DNA of 64,000 bases from Curtobacterium herbarum (GTDB lineage: Bacteria; Actinomycetota; Actinomycetes; Actinomycetales; Microbacteriaceae): positions 310,001 to 374,000 of the forward strand of contig NZ_JAFBBT010000001.1 of NCBI RefSeq assembly GCF_016907335.1. Reading direction: 5' to 3'. Positions within the stretch are counted from its first letter, which is position 1. Every line of letters starts with the position of its first letter. A program made the position numbers and the translations under genes. Below, in pieces: positions 26,906 to 35,563 of the stretch. Below the pieces are notes generated by a model. It worked only from the letters and a program-made list of their open reading frames with translations. It was not told the origin of the DNA and made no database searches.

Positions 26906-27892
26906 ATGGACTACATCCTCCAACTCCTCAGCTCCCTGACTCAGGAAGCACTCGCCCCGACGACCGCGGCGTTCGCCCTCGCCGCGATCGGCCTCAACGT
27001 CCACTTCGGCCTCACCGGCCTGGTCAACATGGGGCAGGCGGCGTTCCTGCTGCTCGGTGCCTACGGCTTCGCGATCTCGATCACGAACGGCCTGCCCTTC
27101 GGCCTGGCGGTGCTCGTCGCCCTGGCCATCGCCATCGTGTTCGCGGTGATCCTCGGCATCCCGACCCTGCGGTTGCGGGGGGACTACCTGGCGATCGTGA
27201 CGATCTCCGGCGCCGAGATCATCCGCATGGTCGGCCGCTCGAGCCTGCTGACGGACACCACCGGTGGCTCGAACGGCATCACCGGCTCGAGCTACCGCGA
27301 CCCGTTCAACGCGCTGAGCTTCCTGCCCGACGGCACCACGACCATCCTCTGGTTCACCTACTCGAACAACGGCGTCAACGGCTGGTGGATCCGCATCGTC
27401 GGCTGGGGTCTCGTCGCCCTGTTCACCCTCGTGCTGTTCCTGCTCATGCGCAGCCCCTGGGGCCGCGTCGTGAAGGCCATCCGCGAGGACGAGGACGCCG
27501 TCCGCTCCCTCGGCAAGAACGTCTACTCGTACAAGATGCAGGCGCTCGTCTTCGGCGGTGCCCTCGGCGCCCTCGGCGGCATCATCTACGTCCTGCCGAG
27601 TTCGGTGCAGCCGGACGCGATGGGCCGCTCGATGACGTTCTTCATCTGGACGGCGCTCATCCTCGGTGGAGCCGCGACCGTCTTCGGCCCGGTGGTCGGG
27701 TCGATCCTGTTCTTCGTCCTCCGGCTGTTCATCCGCACCATCGCGGGTGACTTCATCCCGAACTCGATCATGAACGCCCAGCAGGCCGAGCAGTTCTCCT
27801 ACGTGCTCGTCGGCGTCGCGCTCATGCTCCTCATCGTCTTCCGCCCACAGGGACTCCTGGGGAACAAGAAGGAGCTGACGTTCAGTGTCTGA
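26906..27892 (+). CDS. livM: Branched-chain amino acid ABC permease LivM
   Basis: 328-residue inner-membrane partner of LivH. Typical blocks are GLNVHFGLTGLVNMGQAAFLL, PTLRLRGDYLAIVTISGAEIIRM, the coupling helix SPWGRVVKAIREDEDAVRSLGKN and the end FRPQGLLGNKKELTFSV. ATG start 12 bases after livH; the stop lies inside livG by 8 bases. Confidence 0.96.
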   Translation: MDYILQLLSSLTQEALAPTTAAFALAAIGLNVHFGLTGLVNMGQAAFLLLGAYGFAISITNGLPFGLAVLVALAIAIVFAVILGIPTLRLRGDYLAIVTISGAEIIRMVGRSSLLTDTTGGSNGITGSSYRDPFNALSFLPDGTTTILWFTYSNNGVNGWWIRIVGWGLVALFTLVLFLLMRSPWGRVVKAIREDEDAVRSLGKNVYSYKMQALVFGGALGALGGIIYVLPSSVQPDAMGRSMTFFIWTALILGGAATVFGPVVGSILFFVLRLFIRTIAGDFIPNSIMNAQQAEQFSYVLVGVALMLLIVFRPQGLLGNKKELTFSV

Positions 27893-28844
27893 ACCGACCA
27901 CCACCCCCGGCGTCCCCACCGCCCTCACCGCGGTGCAGCACGCCCCGGGCTCCCCGAAGCCCGACGCGATCCTGACGGTCGACAACATCACCCGGCGGTT
28001 CGGCGGCATGACCGCGGTCGACGTCGGCCACCTCGAGGTGCAGCGCGGCGCCATCACGGCACTGATCGGCCCGAACGGCGCCGGCAAGACCACGTTCTTC
28101 AACCTGCTCACCGGCTTCGACAAGCCGTCGAGCGGGAAGGAGGCCCGGTGGCAGTTCAACGGGAAGACGCTCGGCAACACCGGGGCCGCGAAGGTCGCCC
28201 GGGCCGGCATGGTCCGCACGTTCCAGCTGACCAAGGCGCTGTCCCGCCTGACCGTGATGCAGAACATGCTGCTCGGCGCGAAGGACCAGCCCGGGGAGAA
28301 CTTCTTCGCCGCGCTGATCAGCCCGGTCTGGAGGAAGCGCGAGCAGGAGATCACGGCGAAGGCCGAGGACCTGCTCGACCGCTTCAAGCTCCTCGAGAAG
28401 AAGGACGACTACGCCGGCTCGCTCTCCGGCGGCCAGCGGAAGCTCCTCGAGATGGCCCGCGCGCTGATGTCCGACCCGACGATGATCATGCTCGACGAGC
28501 CGATGGCCGGCGTGAACCCGGCGCTGACCCAGTCGCTGCTCGGGCACATCCAGTCCCTCCGCGACGACGGCATGACCGTGCTGTTCGTCGAGCACGACAT
28601 GCACATGGTCCGGCACATCTCGGACTGGGTGGTCGTGATGGCCGAGGGCAAGGTCGTCGCCGAGGGCCCGGCCGCCACGGTGATGGACGACCAGGCCGTC
28701 ATTGACGCCTACCTGGGCGCGCACCACGACGCCGACCTCGGTGACGACTCGCTCCTCAACGAGGAGACCTACGAGGAACTCGCCGACGAGGTCGCAGAAG
28801 AGGACGCGGCGGACACCGCCGACGAAGGGAAGGCGACCCGATGA
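27885..28844 (+). CDS. livG: Branched-chain amino acid ABC ATPase LivG
   Basis: 319-residue nucleotide-binding subunit. Walker A GPNGAGKTTFFNLLTGF, Q-loop after VRTFQLTKALSRLTVMQNM, signature LSGGQRKLLEMARAL, Walker B IMLDEPMAGVNP and switch His in FVEHDMHMV. The N-terminal 25 residues and an acidic C-terminal tail of about 45 residues extend beyond the usual length. The GTG start overlaps livM, and livF overlaps by ATGA. Confidence 0.96.
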   Translation: MSEPTTTPGVPTALTAVQHAPGSPKPDAILTVDNITRRFGGMTAVDVGHLEVQRGAITALIGPNGAGKTTFFNLLTGFDKPSSGKEARWQFNGKTLGNTGAAKVARAGMVRTFQLTKALSRLTVMQNMLLGAKDQPGENFFAALISPVWRKREQEITAKAEDLLDRFKLLEKKDDYAGSLSGGQRKLLEMARALMSDPTMIMLDEPMAGVNPALTQSLLGHIQSLRDDGMTVLFVEHDMHMVRHISDWVVVMAEGKVVAEGPAATVMDDQAVIDAYLGAHHDADLGDDSLLNEETYEELADEVAEEDAADTADEGKATR

Positions 28845-29695
28845 CGGACGCGACGAACGGCACCGGCGCGGACCGGGCCTCCAGTCCGGAGCCGGCGGCA
28901 ACGGCCGCCACACCGACCGCGCGGGCCGCGACCGGTGGCGCGACCGCGGTGCAGGACCGCGAGCCCGTCATGCGGGCCGACAACGTGGTCGCCGGGTACC
29001 TGCCGGGTGTGAACATCCTCAACGGCTGCGACCTGGTCTGCTACCCGGGCGAGCTCATCGGCATCATCGGCCCGAACGGTGCGGGCAAGTCGACGCTGCT
29101 CAAGGCGCTGTTCGGGCTGGTGAACGTCCGCGAGGGTGCGGTCACGCTGCAGGGCGAGGACATCACGAACCTCAAGGCGAACAAGCTCGTGCAGGCCGGC
29201 GTCGGCTTCGTGCCGCAGACGAACAACGTCTTCCCCTCGCTCTCCATCGAGGAGAACCTGCAGATGGGGCTGTACCTGCGGCCGAAGAAGTTCAGCGAGC
29301 GGCTCGAGGTCATCTACGACCTGTTCCCCGTCCTCGGACAGCGCAAGGGCCAGCGTGCCGGATCGCTCTCCGGCGGTGAGCGGCAGTCGGTCGCGATGGC
29401 CCGCGCGCTGATGATGGACCCGAAGGTGCTGCTGCTCGACGAGCCGAGCGCCGGGTTGTCGCCGGTGCGGCAGGACGAGACGTTCATCCGCACCCGCCGC
29501 ATCAACAAGGCCGGCGTCTCCGTGATCATGGTCGAGCAGAACGCCCGCCGCTGCCTGCAGATCTGCGACCGCGGCTACGTCCTCGACCAGGGGCGGAACG
29601 CGTACTCGGGCACCGGGAAGGAGCTCGCCGACGACCCCAAGGTCATCGAGCTCTACCTCGGGACGCTCGCCAAGGACGTCGACGCCACCAAGTAG
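28841..29695 (+). CDS. livF: Branched-chain amino acid ABC ATPase LivF
   Basis: 284-residue second ATPase. Walker A GPNGAGKSTLLKALFGL, signature LSGGERQSVAMARAL, Walker B LLLDEPSAGLSP, switch His replaced by Gln in MVEQNARR as usual for LivF. The first 40 residues are an Ala/Thr/Gly-rich extension that contains a copy of the GCCTCCAGTCCGG repeat (28878-28890), so it may be dispensable. Last gene of the liv operon, with a hairpin 47 bases after the stop. Confidence 0.96.
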   Translation: MTDATNGTGADRASSPEPAATAATPTARAATGGATAVQDREPVMRADNVVAGYLPGVNILNGCDLVCYPGELIGIIGPNGAGKSTLLKALFGLVNVREGAVTLQGEDITNLKANKLVQAGVGFVPQTNNVFPSLSIEENLQMGLYLRPKKFSERLEVIYDLFPVLGQRKGQRAGSLSGGERQSVAMARALMMDPKVLLLDEPSAGLSPVRQDETFIRTRRINKAGVSVIMVEQNARRCLQICDRGYVLDQGRNAYSGTGKELADDPKVIELYLGTLAKDVDATK

Positions 29696-29741
29696 GCCGT
29701 CGACACCGCGGGTGCCGCTGTGGGGGCAGCATCCGCGACCG

Positions 29742-29783
29742 GTGGGGCCGTGCAGGCTGCGCATGCGCGCCGCACGGCCCCAC
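29742..29783 (+). terminator. livF terminator
   Basis: Twelve-base perfect stem GTGGGGCCGTGC / GCACGGCCCCAC with an 18-base loop. Confidence 0.7.
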
Positions 29784-29809
29784 TCTCGTTCCCGCCGCGC
29801 CGGGCTCGC

Positions 29810-29935
29810 GCTGAGACGCCGCCGTCTCGCCGAGACGTCGTCGTCTCGCTGAGACGCTGCGGTCGCGCCGAGACGCCGCGGGATCCGGCGGCGTCTCGTG
29901 CACTCGGCGGCGCCGCGCGCAGACGGGGGCGTCGT
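29810..29935. repeat. Cluster of GAGACGCC-family repeats, copy 3
   Basis: At least five GAGACG words alternate with CGTCTCG complements (for example GAGACGCCGC before GGATCC and GCGGCGTCTC after it). The segment closes with GCAGACGGGGGCGTCG as in copy 1. Several alternative hairpins can form. Confidence 0.6.
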
Positions 29936-30014
29936 GGGGGACGCGCGCCGGGCCTCCTGTCCGTCCTGTCCCCGCCGTCCGGCCGGGAGGCCCGCCCCAC
30001 CCCCGCCGGTCGGG

Positions 30015-30020
30015 TACCGT
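30015..30020 (+). promoter_or_regulatory. -10 hexamer of the 76-residue membrane protein gene (leaderless type)
   Basis: TACCGT, 6 bases before the GTG at 30027. Confidence 0.4.
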
Positions 30021-30026
30021 TCCAGC

Positions 30027-30257
30027 GTGCAACGCTTCGCGGACCGCGCGATGGACGCCCTGGTATGGGTGGTGTTCGTCGTCCTCTTCATCGGTGCGGC
30101 CCTGCTCGTGAAGGTCGCCGCCGCGCTGCTCGTCGTGCTCGTGGTGCTGGCGCTCCTGCTGGGGTTGACCCTCCGGGTGCTCCGCCGAACCCGGACGACC
30201 CGTGGCCCTCGGACGGCCCGGAGCCCCCGGACGCCCCGCCGCCGCGGCCCGCGCTGA
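30027..30257 (+). CDS. Small membrane protein, 76 residues
   Basis: Starts VQRFADRAMDALVW and has a long hydrophobic stretch of about 40 residues (about 12-53), likely two closely spaced spans broken at a Lys (ALLVKVAAALL). An extremely Arg/Pro-rich tail follows (RRTRTTRGPRTARSPRTPRR). The GTG is supported by the -10 element at leaderless spacing; an ATG at 30051 is an alternative. No family is recognised. The tail may partly reflect GC bias, so the gene is probable rather than certain. Confidence 0.5.
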   Translation: MQRFADRAMDALVWVVFVVLFIGAALLVKVAAALLVVLVVLALLLGLTLRVLRRTRTTRGPRTARSPRTPRRRGPR

Positions 30258-30313
30258 TCCGCTCCGCTGCCCGCACGGACCGTCCAGCCGTGCCACCCGC
30301 ACAGCCCGCCCGG

Positions 30314-30319
30314 TAGGCT
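30314..30319 (+). promoter_or_regulatory. -10 hexamer of guaB3 (leaderless type)
   Basis: TAGGCT, 6 bases before the GTG at 30326. Confidence 0.5.
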
Positions 30320-30325
30320 TGCCCG

Positions 30326-31444
30326 GTGAGCGAAGTCGAGATCGGTGCAGGCAAGCGCGGACGTCGGGCGTACGCGTTCGACGACATCGCGGTGGTCCCC
30401 TCCAGGCGGACGCGTGACCCGCGCGACGTCAGCGTCCAGTGGTCGATCGACGCGTTCACCTTCGAGTCGCCGATCCTGTCGGCGCCGATGGACTCCGTCG
30501 CCTCGCCCGCGACCGTCATCGAGATGGGGCGTCTCGGCGTCCTCGGGGTCCTGGACCTCGAAGGCCTCTGGACCCGCTACGAGGACCCGGAGCCGTACCT
30601 GGCCGAGATCCGCTCGCTGACCGACGGCAACGTCACGAAGCGCATGCAGGAGATCTACGCCGAGCCGGTCAAGGCCGAGCTGATCACCCGCCGCCTGGCC
30701 GAGATCCGCGCCGCCGGGGTCCCGGTCGCCGGCTCGCTCAGCCCGCAGCGCACCGCCGAGTTCTCGCAGACCGTCGTCGACGCCGGTGTCGACCTGTTCG
30801 TGATCCGCGGCACCACGGTGAGCGCCGAGCACGTGTCGCAGAACCAGGCGCCCCTCAACCTCAAGAAGTTCATCTACGAGCTCGACGTCCCCGTGATCGT
30901 CGGCGGTGCCTCCACCTACACGGCGGCCCTGCACCTGATGCGCACCGGTGCCGCGGGCGTGCTCGTCGGCTTCGGCGGCGGCGCGGCCTCGACGACCCGT
31001 GCGGCGCTCGGCATCCACGCCCCGATGGCGACCGCCGTCGCGGACGTCGCCGGTGCCCGCCGCGACTACATGGACGAGTCCGGTGGTCGCTACGTGCACG
31101 TCATCGCGGACGGCGGCCTCGACACCGCCGGCGACGTCGTCAAGGCGATCGCGATGGGCGCCGACGCGGTCATGCTCGGCACCGCCCTGGCCCGCGCGCA
31201 GGAAGCGCCGGGCGGCGGCTTCCACTGGGGTGCCGAGGCACACCACCCGGAGCTGCCCCGCGGCCGCCGGGTCGACGTCGGCACGATCGGCTCGCTCGAG
31301 AGCATCCTGTTCGGTCCGACCCCGTCGTGGGACGGCCGCGCGAACCTCGTCGGCGCCCTCCGCCGCTCGATGGCGACGACCGGGTACTCCGACGTCAAGG
31401 AGTTCCAGCGAGTAGAAGTGGTCGTGGCGCCGTACCACCGCTGA
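30326..31444 (+). CDS. guaB3: GuaB3 family IMP dehydrogenase-related protein
   Basis: 372 residues, shorter than IMPDH because there are no CBS domains. AYAFDDIAVVPSRRTRDP and ESPILSAPMDSVASP show the IMPDH/GMPR barrel. At the active-site loop, where IMPDH has GSICTT, this reads GFGGGAASTTRAALG, so the catalytic Cys is missing. HVIADGGLDTAGDVVKAIAMGADAVMLGT is the phosphate-binding part. GuaB3 proteins are near-universal in actinobacteria; recent work points to GMP reductase-type activity in some (family knowledge). A short hairpin follows. Confidence 0.92.
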   Translation: MSEVEIGAGKRGRRAYAFDDIAVVPSRRTRDPRDVSVQWSIDAFTFESPILSAPMDSVASPATVIEMGRLGVLGVLDLEGLWTRYEDPEPYLAEIRSLTDGNVTKRMQEIYAEPVKAELITRRLAEIRAAGVPVAGSLSPQRTAEFSQTVVDAGVDLFVIRGTTVSAEHVSQNQAPLNLKKFIYELDVPVIVGGASTYTAALHLMRTGAAGVLVGFGGGAASTTRAALGIHAPMATAVADVAGARRDYMDESGGRYVHVIADGGLDTAGDVVKAIAMGADAVMLGTALARAQEAPGGGFHWGAEAHHPELPRGRRVDVGTIGSLESILFGPTPSWDGRANLVGALRRSMATTGYSDVKEFQRVEVVVAPYHR

Positions 31445-31452
31445 CGGCGGTG

Positions 31453-31475
31453 CACCCGCAGAGGTCCTGCGGGTG
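31453..31475 (+). terminator. guaB3 terminator hairpin
   Basis: Nine-base perfect stem CACCCGCAG / CTGCGGGTG with a 5-base loop, 8 bases after the guaB3 stop. Confidence 0.65.
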
Positions 31476-31508
31476 TCGCTCCGGCGCCGATCGGCGACGG
31501 AGGCGAGC

Positions 31509-33380
31509 ATGACAAGCACGGTCACGGGTGCGAAGGCACCCCGCGGAGCATCCACCACGGCGGGGTTCGACCCCGCCACGAAGCTCGGTCCCGATGAACG
31601 CGACGCGGCGATCGAGACCCTGAAGTCCACCGAGCTCGACGTCCTGGTGGTCGGCGGCGGCATCGTCGGCGGCGGCGCGGCACTCGACGCCGTCACGCGT
31701 GGCCTGTCGGTCGGCATCGTGGAGGCCCGTGACTGGGGATCGGGCACGTCCAGCCGGTCGTCGAAGCTCGTCCACGGCGGCATCCGCTACCTCGAGCAGC
31801 TCAACTTCACGCTGGTCCGCGAGGCCCTCATCGAACGCGGTCTGCTGCTGCAGCGCATCGCCCCGCACCTGGTGAAGCCGGTCCGGTTCCTCTACCCGCT
31901 CAACCACCGGGTGTGGGAGCGCTTCTACATCGGCATCGGCATGGCGATGTACGACGTGTTCAGCTGGTCCGGCGGCCGCCCGCCCGGGGTGCCCCACCAC
32001 CGCCACCTCACCCGCACGCAGGTGCTCCGCTCGATGCCGTCCCTGAAGAAGGACGCGTTCGTCGGCGGCATGACCTACTACGACGCCCAGGTCGACGACG
32101 CGCGCTACGTCGCCTCGCTCGTCCGCACCGCCGCCTCGTACGGCGCGCACGCGGCCTCCCGGGTCCGGATCGAGGGCTTCATCAAGGTCGGCGAGCGGGT
32201 CGTCGGGGCGCACGCGCACGACATCCAGACCGGCGAGCACTTCGACATCAGGGCGAAGCAGGTCGTGAACGCGACGGGCGTCTGGACCGACGACACCCAG
32301 GCGATGGTCGGCACCCGCGGGCAGTTCAAGGTCCGCGCCTCGAAGGGTGTGCACCTCGTCGTCCCGCGCGACCGCTTCCAGTCGAACTCGGGCATGATCC
32401 TGCGCACCGAGAAGAGCGTCCTGTTCGTGATCCCGTGGGGCCGACACTGGCTTATCGGCACGACCGACACCGACTGGTACCTCGACAAGGCGCACCCGGC
32501 GGCGACCGCGGCGGACATCGACTACATCCTCGAGCACGTCAACAAGGTGCTCGCCGTGCCGCTCACCCGCGAGGACGTCGAGGGTGTCTACGCCGGACTC
32601 CGGCCGCTGCTGGCGGGGGAGTCCGAGGCGACCTCGAAGCTCAGCCGCGAGCACGTCGTCGCGCACACCGCACCGGGCCTGGTCGTCGTCGCAGGCGGGA
32701 AGTGGACGACCTACCGGGTGATGGGCAAGGACGCCATCGACGAGGCCGCCGCGGCCATGGACGGCACGATCCCGGAGTCGACGACGCAGGACATCCCGCT
32801 GCTCGGCGCCGAGGGGTACCCCGCCGCCTGGAACAAGCGGGGTCGCACCGCGAAGTCGTCCGGCGTGCACAAGGTCCGCATCGAGCACCTGCTCAACCGT
32901 TACGGCACCCTGGCGACCGAGGTCCTGCAGCTCGTCGAGGACGACCCGTCGCTGGCCGACCCGCTGCCCGGGGCCGACGACTACATCGGCGCCGAGGTCG
33001 TGTACGCGGCGTCGCACGAGGGCGCCCTGCACCTGGAGGACGTCCTGGCCCGCCGCACCCGCATCTCGATCGAGGCGTGGGACCGCGGCGAGTCGGCAGC
33101 CCCCGTCGCCGCCCGACTGATGGCCGGCGTGCTCGGCTGGGACCAGGAAGCGACCGAGAACGAGGTCGCGAACTACCGCAAGCGCGTCGCCGCCGAGCGG
33201 GAGTCGCAGCTCCAGCCCGACGACGAGTCCGCGGACCGGGTCCGGCTCGAGGCGCCGGACATCGCCTTCGGGTTCGAGGAGGACGACGTGGTCGTCGGTG
33301 GTGGCCGCTCGAGCGGCGCCGAGGGCGCCACGGCGGACGACGAGCAGGTCGTCGGCGAGAAGACCACCGAGCCCAGCTGA
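31509..33380 (+). CDS. glpD: Aerobic glycerol-3-phosphate dehydrogenase
   Basis: FAD enzyme at the membrane that oxidises glycerol-3-phosphate to dihydroxyacetone phosphate and passes electrons to quinone. The protein has 623 residues. The FAD motif is VLVVGGGIVGGGAALDAVTRG near residue 45, then SRSSKLVHGGIRYLEQ, VVNATGVWTDD, KGVHLVVPR and IGTTDTDW. The C-terminal domain is present, followed by an acidic tail of about 60 residues not needed for catalysis. The ATG at 31509 follows GGAGG by six bases. A glpQ-type phosphodiesterase that can supply G3P lies 7 kb downstream. Confidence 0.96.
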   Translation: MTSTVTGAKAPRGASTTAGFDPATKLGPDERDAAIETLKSTELDVLVVGGGIVGGGAALDAVTRGLSVGIVEARDWGSGTSSRSSKLVHGGIRYLEQLNFTLVREALIERGLLLQRIAPHLVKPVRFLYPLNHRVWERFYIGIGMAMYDVFSWSGGRPPGVPHHRHLTRTQVLRSMPSLKKDAFVGGMTYYDAQVDDARYVASLVRTAASYGAHAASRVRIEGFIKVGERVVGAHAHDIQTGEHFDIRAKQVVNATGVWTDDTQAMVGTRGQFKVRASKGVHLVVPRDRFQSNSGMILRTEKSVLFVIPWGRHWLIGTTDTDWYLDKAHPAATAADIDYILEHVNKVLAVPLTREDVEGVYAGLRPLLAGESEATSKLSREHVVAHTAPGLVVVAGGKWTTYRVMGKDAIDEAAAAMDGTIPESTTQDIPLLGAEGYPAAWNKRGRTAKSSGVHKVRIEHLLNRYGTLATEVLQLVEDDPSLADPLPGADDYIGAEVVYAASHEGALHLEDVLARRTRISIEAWDRGESAAPVAARLMAGVLGWDQEATENEVANYRKRVAAERESQLQPDDESADRVRLEAPDIAFGFEEDDVVVGGGRSSGAEGATADDEQVVGEKTTEPS

Positions 33381-33388
33381 CCCCTGAC

Positions 33389-33429
33389 GGACGGGAGGCG
33401 CGTGGCACCCCGCCCCGCGCCTCCCGTCC
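33389..33429 (+). terminator. glpD terminator (GGGAGGC family)
   Basis: Fourteen-base perfect stem GGACGGGAGGCGCG / CGCGCCTCCCGTCC, 8 bases after the glpD stop. Confidence 0.8.
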
Positions 33430-33433
33430 GCCA

Positions 33434-33509
33434 CCCGCAAAACGCAACCCGGGCGGCAGGACGCAACGCGATCGCGTGGCGTCACGACGCCGACGTTGCG
33501 TTTCGCGGG
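33434..33509. repeat. Second palindrome directly after the glpD terminator
   Basis: Arms CCCGCAAAACGCAAC (33434-33448) and GTTGCGTTTCGCGGG (33495-33509), 14 of 15 pairs. The 46-base centre contains CGCGATCGCG. It is additional to the terminator and of unrelated sequence. Confidence 0.7.
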
Positions 33510-33596
33510 CCGTCCACCGGCCGGATGACCTGTGGAGAACGGAATGGCGCGGCCCTGCCGGTGGTTAGCATGGGAGTCCTGGGAAAGGGAGCCATC

Positions 33597-34127
33597 ATGG
33601 TCGACGTCCATCGCGTCAAACTCCCCGGCGTCGGCGTGCTGCACAGCTTCTACACCGACGACGGTGGCAAGTGCGGTGTCATCACGCACCGGTCGGGTCA
33701 CTCCGACCTCATCTCGTTCGCGGACGTCGCCGACGGCGCGGACAAGTCCGAGAAGGTCTCGCTCCGCCTCAGTGAAGACGAAGCGCACACCCTGGCCGAA
33801 CTCCTCGGCGGCACCCGGATCACCGAGGGCCTCGACAAGCTCGACGAGATCCCCGGTCTCTCCATCGACTGGTTCAGCGTCGACTACGACGACGCCATCG
33901 CGGGCAAGCCCCTCGGCGACCTGCACGACTCCGGCTTCATCGGTCTGACCGTCGTCGCGGTGGTCCGTGGCGACAGCGCCAACCCGGCCCCCTCGTCGGA
34001 CTTCGTCGTGTTCCCCGGGGACACGATCGTCGTCGCGGGTGCGCCGGAGAAGGTCGCGAAGGCGTTCTCCTACTACCGCAGCGGTCAGTTGGCAGCGGCC
34101 GCTGCCGAGGCGCCGCCCCGGAGCTAG
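33597..34127 (+). CDS. KhtT-like RCK_C regulatory subunit of a K+/H+ antiporter
   Basis: 176-residue cytoplasmic protein. The C-terminal half (about 95-160) is a TrkA-C/RCK_C domain: KPLGDLHDSGFIGLTVVAVVRG and VVFPGDTIVVAGAPEKV. The N-terminal half matches KhtT/AmhM proteins that gate a CPA2 antiporter in response to ligand (c-di-AMP for KhtT; not shown here). ATG at 33597 follows AAAGGGA. It ends 3 bases before the antiporter gene, so the pair acts together. Confidence 0.87.
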   Translation: MVDVHRVKLPGVGVLHSFYTDDGGKCGVITHRSGHSDLISFADVADGADKSEKVSLRLSEDEAHTLAELLGGTRITEGLDKLDEIPGLSIDWFSVDYDDAIAGKPLGDLHDSGFIGLTVVAVVRGDSANPAPSSDFVVFPGDTIVVAGAPEKVAKAFSYYRSGQLAAAAAEAPPRS

Positions 34128-34130
34128 GGC

Positions 34131-35558
34131 ATGCACCTGGGTGGTGAGCTGCTGACCATCGGCGGCCTGTTCCTCATCGCCTACGTCCTCGGGCGGCTCG
34201 GCAAGACCATCGGGTTGCCGGCGATCCCGGTCTACATGGTGGTCGGGCTCATCGCGAGCCCGCACACCCCGTGGATCGGTCTGAGCGTGCAGTCGCACAC
34301 GATCGAGCTGATCGCGACGTTCGGCTTGATCCTGCTGCTGTTCAACCTCGGGCTGGAGTTCGACCAGGAGGAGTTCTACGGCAACGCCGGCAAGCTCCTG
34401 GTCTCCGGCGGCACCTACGTCGCGATCAACATGGGCGTCGGCTTCGCCTTCGGGTTCTCGCTGGGCTGGGGGACACGCGAAGCCCTGATCATCGCGGGCA
34501 TGACGGCGACGTCGTCCAGCGCGATCGTGACGAAGCTGCTCATCGAGCTCCGACGGCTTGCCAACGACGAGACCCCGATGATCCTCGGCGTCACCGTGAT
34601 CGAGGACGTCTTCATCGCCGTCTACCTGGCGATCGTCTCCGTGGTGCTCTCCGGCGACACGAACCTGTGGGCGGTGATCGGCAAGCTCGCGCTGGCGTTC
34701 GGGTTCCTCATCGTCATGTTCAGCCTGGCGCGCTGGGGTGGCAAGCAGGTCTCGAAGATCTTCGCCACTCGTGACGACGAGCTCTTCACGATCCTGTTCT
34801 TCGGCCTCGCGGTGATGTTCGGCGGCATCGGCGACCTGCTCGGCGTGACCGACGCGATCGGTGCGTTCGTCATCGGTCTGCTCTGCGGTGCCACCCGCTA
34901 CCGGGACCGCATCGAGCAGCTGGCGCTGCCGATGCGTGACGTCTTCGCGGCGTTCTTCTTCGTCAACTTCGGGCTCGGCCTCGACGTCTCGACCTTCGGC
35001 GAGGTGCTCTGGCCGGTCGCCGGCGCGATCGGCATGACCGTCGTGCTGAACGCCGTCGCCGGGCAGCTCGTCGCGCGGATGAACGGCTTCAGCATCCAGC
35101 AGGGCATCAACACCGCCGTCATCCTGGTGAACCGGGGCGAGTTCGCGCTCATCCTCGCGACCCTGTCGGCAGCCGCCGGGCTGGAGGCGCGGATCACCGC
35201 GTTCGCGGGCCTCTACGTCCTGGTGATGGCCGTGTTGGGTCCGCTGCTCGCCGTGAACTCCGATCGCATCGGCAAGCTCGTGCTCCGGCCGGGTCGGGTG
35301 CGGAAGCTCCGCGGCCGCGAACTCGCCGCTGCCCAGGCGGCCGCCGCACGCAAGGCCGAACGGGAGGCGAAGTTCGCCGAGGAGATCGCCCTCGTGGAGG
35401 CTGCGGGCAGGGAAGAGCGCGAGAATGGTGCACCGGAGACGACGCCGTCGCGCGAGGACCCGGCCACCCCGGAACCCGTGAGCGCGAGCACGTCGTCGAT
35501 CGAGGTCCCCGCCGAGCGTCCCGAACGCCCGGCCCGCGTACGTGATCCGGAGTACTGA
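34131..35558 (+). CDS. CPA2-family monovalent cation/proton antiporter (KhtU-like)
   Basis: 475-residue membrane protein of the KefB/KhtU group, exporting K+ (or NH4+) in exchange for protons. About 12 spans occupy residues 1-385. Blocks include LAYVLGRLGKTIGLP-like entry (IAYVLGRLGKTIGLPAIP), LLLFNLGLEFD, GMTATSSSAIVTKLL, VIEDVFIAVYLAIV, VTDAIGAFVIGLLCG and VNRGEFALILA. The C-terminal 90 residues are a charged helix with AAAARKAEREAKFAEEIAL followed by a Pro/Glu-rich end. No RCK domain is fused; the separate KhtT-like protein just upstream supplies it. Confidence 0.93.
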   Translation: MHLGGELLTIGGLFLIAYVLGRLGKTIGLPAIPVYMVVGLIASPHTPWIGLSVQSHTIELIATFGLILLLFNLGLEFDQEEFYGNAGKLLVSGGTYVAINMGVGFAFGFSLGWGTREALIIAGMTATSSSAIVTKLLIELRRLANDETPMILGVTVIEDVFIAVYLAIVSVVLSGDTNLWAVIGKLALAFGFLIVMFSLARWGGKQVSKIFATRDDELFTILFFGLAVMFGGIGDLLGVTDAIGAFVIGLLCGATRYRDRIEQLALPMRDVFAAFFFVNFGLGLDVSTFGEVLWPVAGAIGMTVVLNAVAGQLVARMNGFSIQQGINTAVILVNRGEFALILATLSAAAGLEARITAFAGLYVLVMAVLGPLLAVNSDRIGKLVLRPGRVRKLRGRELAAAQAAAARKAEREAKFAEEIALVEAAGREERENGAPETTPSREDPATPEPVSASTSSIEVPAERPERPARVRDPEY

Positions 35559-35563
35559 TTCAG

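Larger units (their letters stand above)
29696..30026. other. Gap after livF: terminator plus GAGACGCC repeats
   Basis: No gene is seen before the small membrane protein. The gap holds the livF hairpin, a cluster of GAGACGCC words and a GGCCTCCTGTCCG / GCCGGGAGGCCCG pair (about 29948-29998). Confidence 0.6.
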
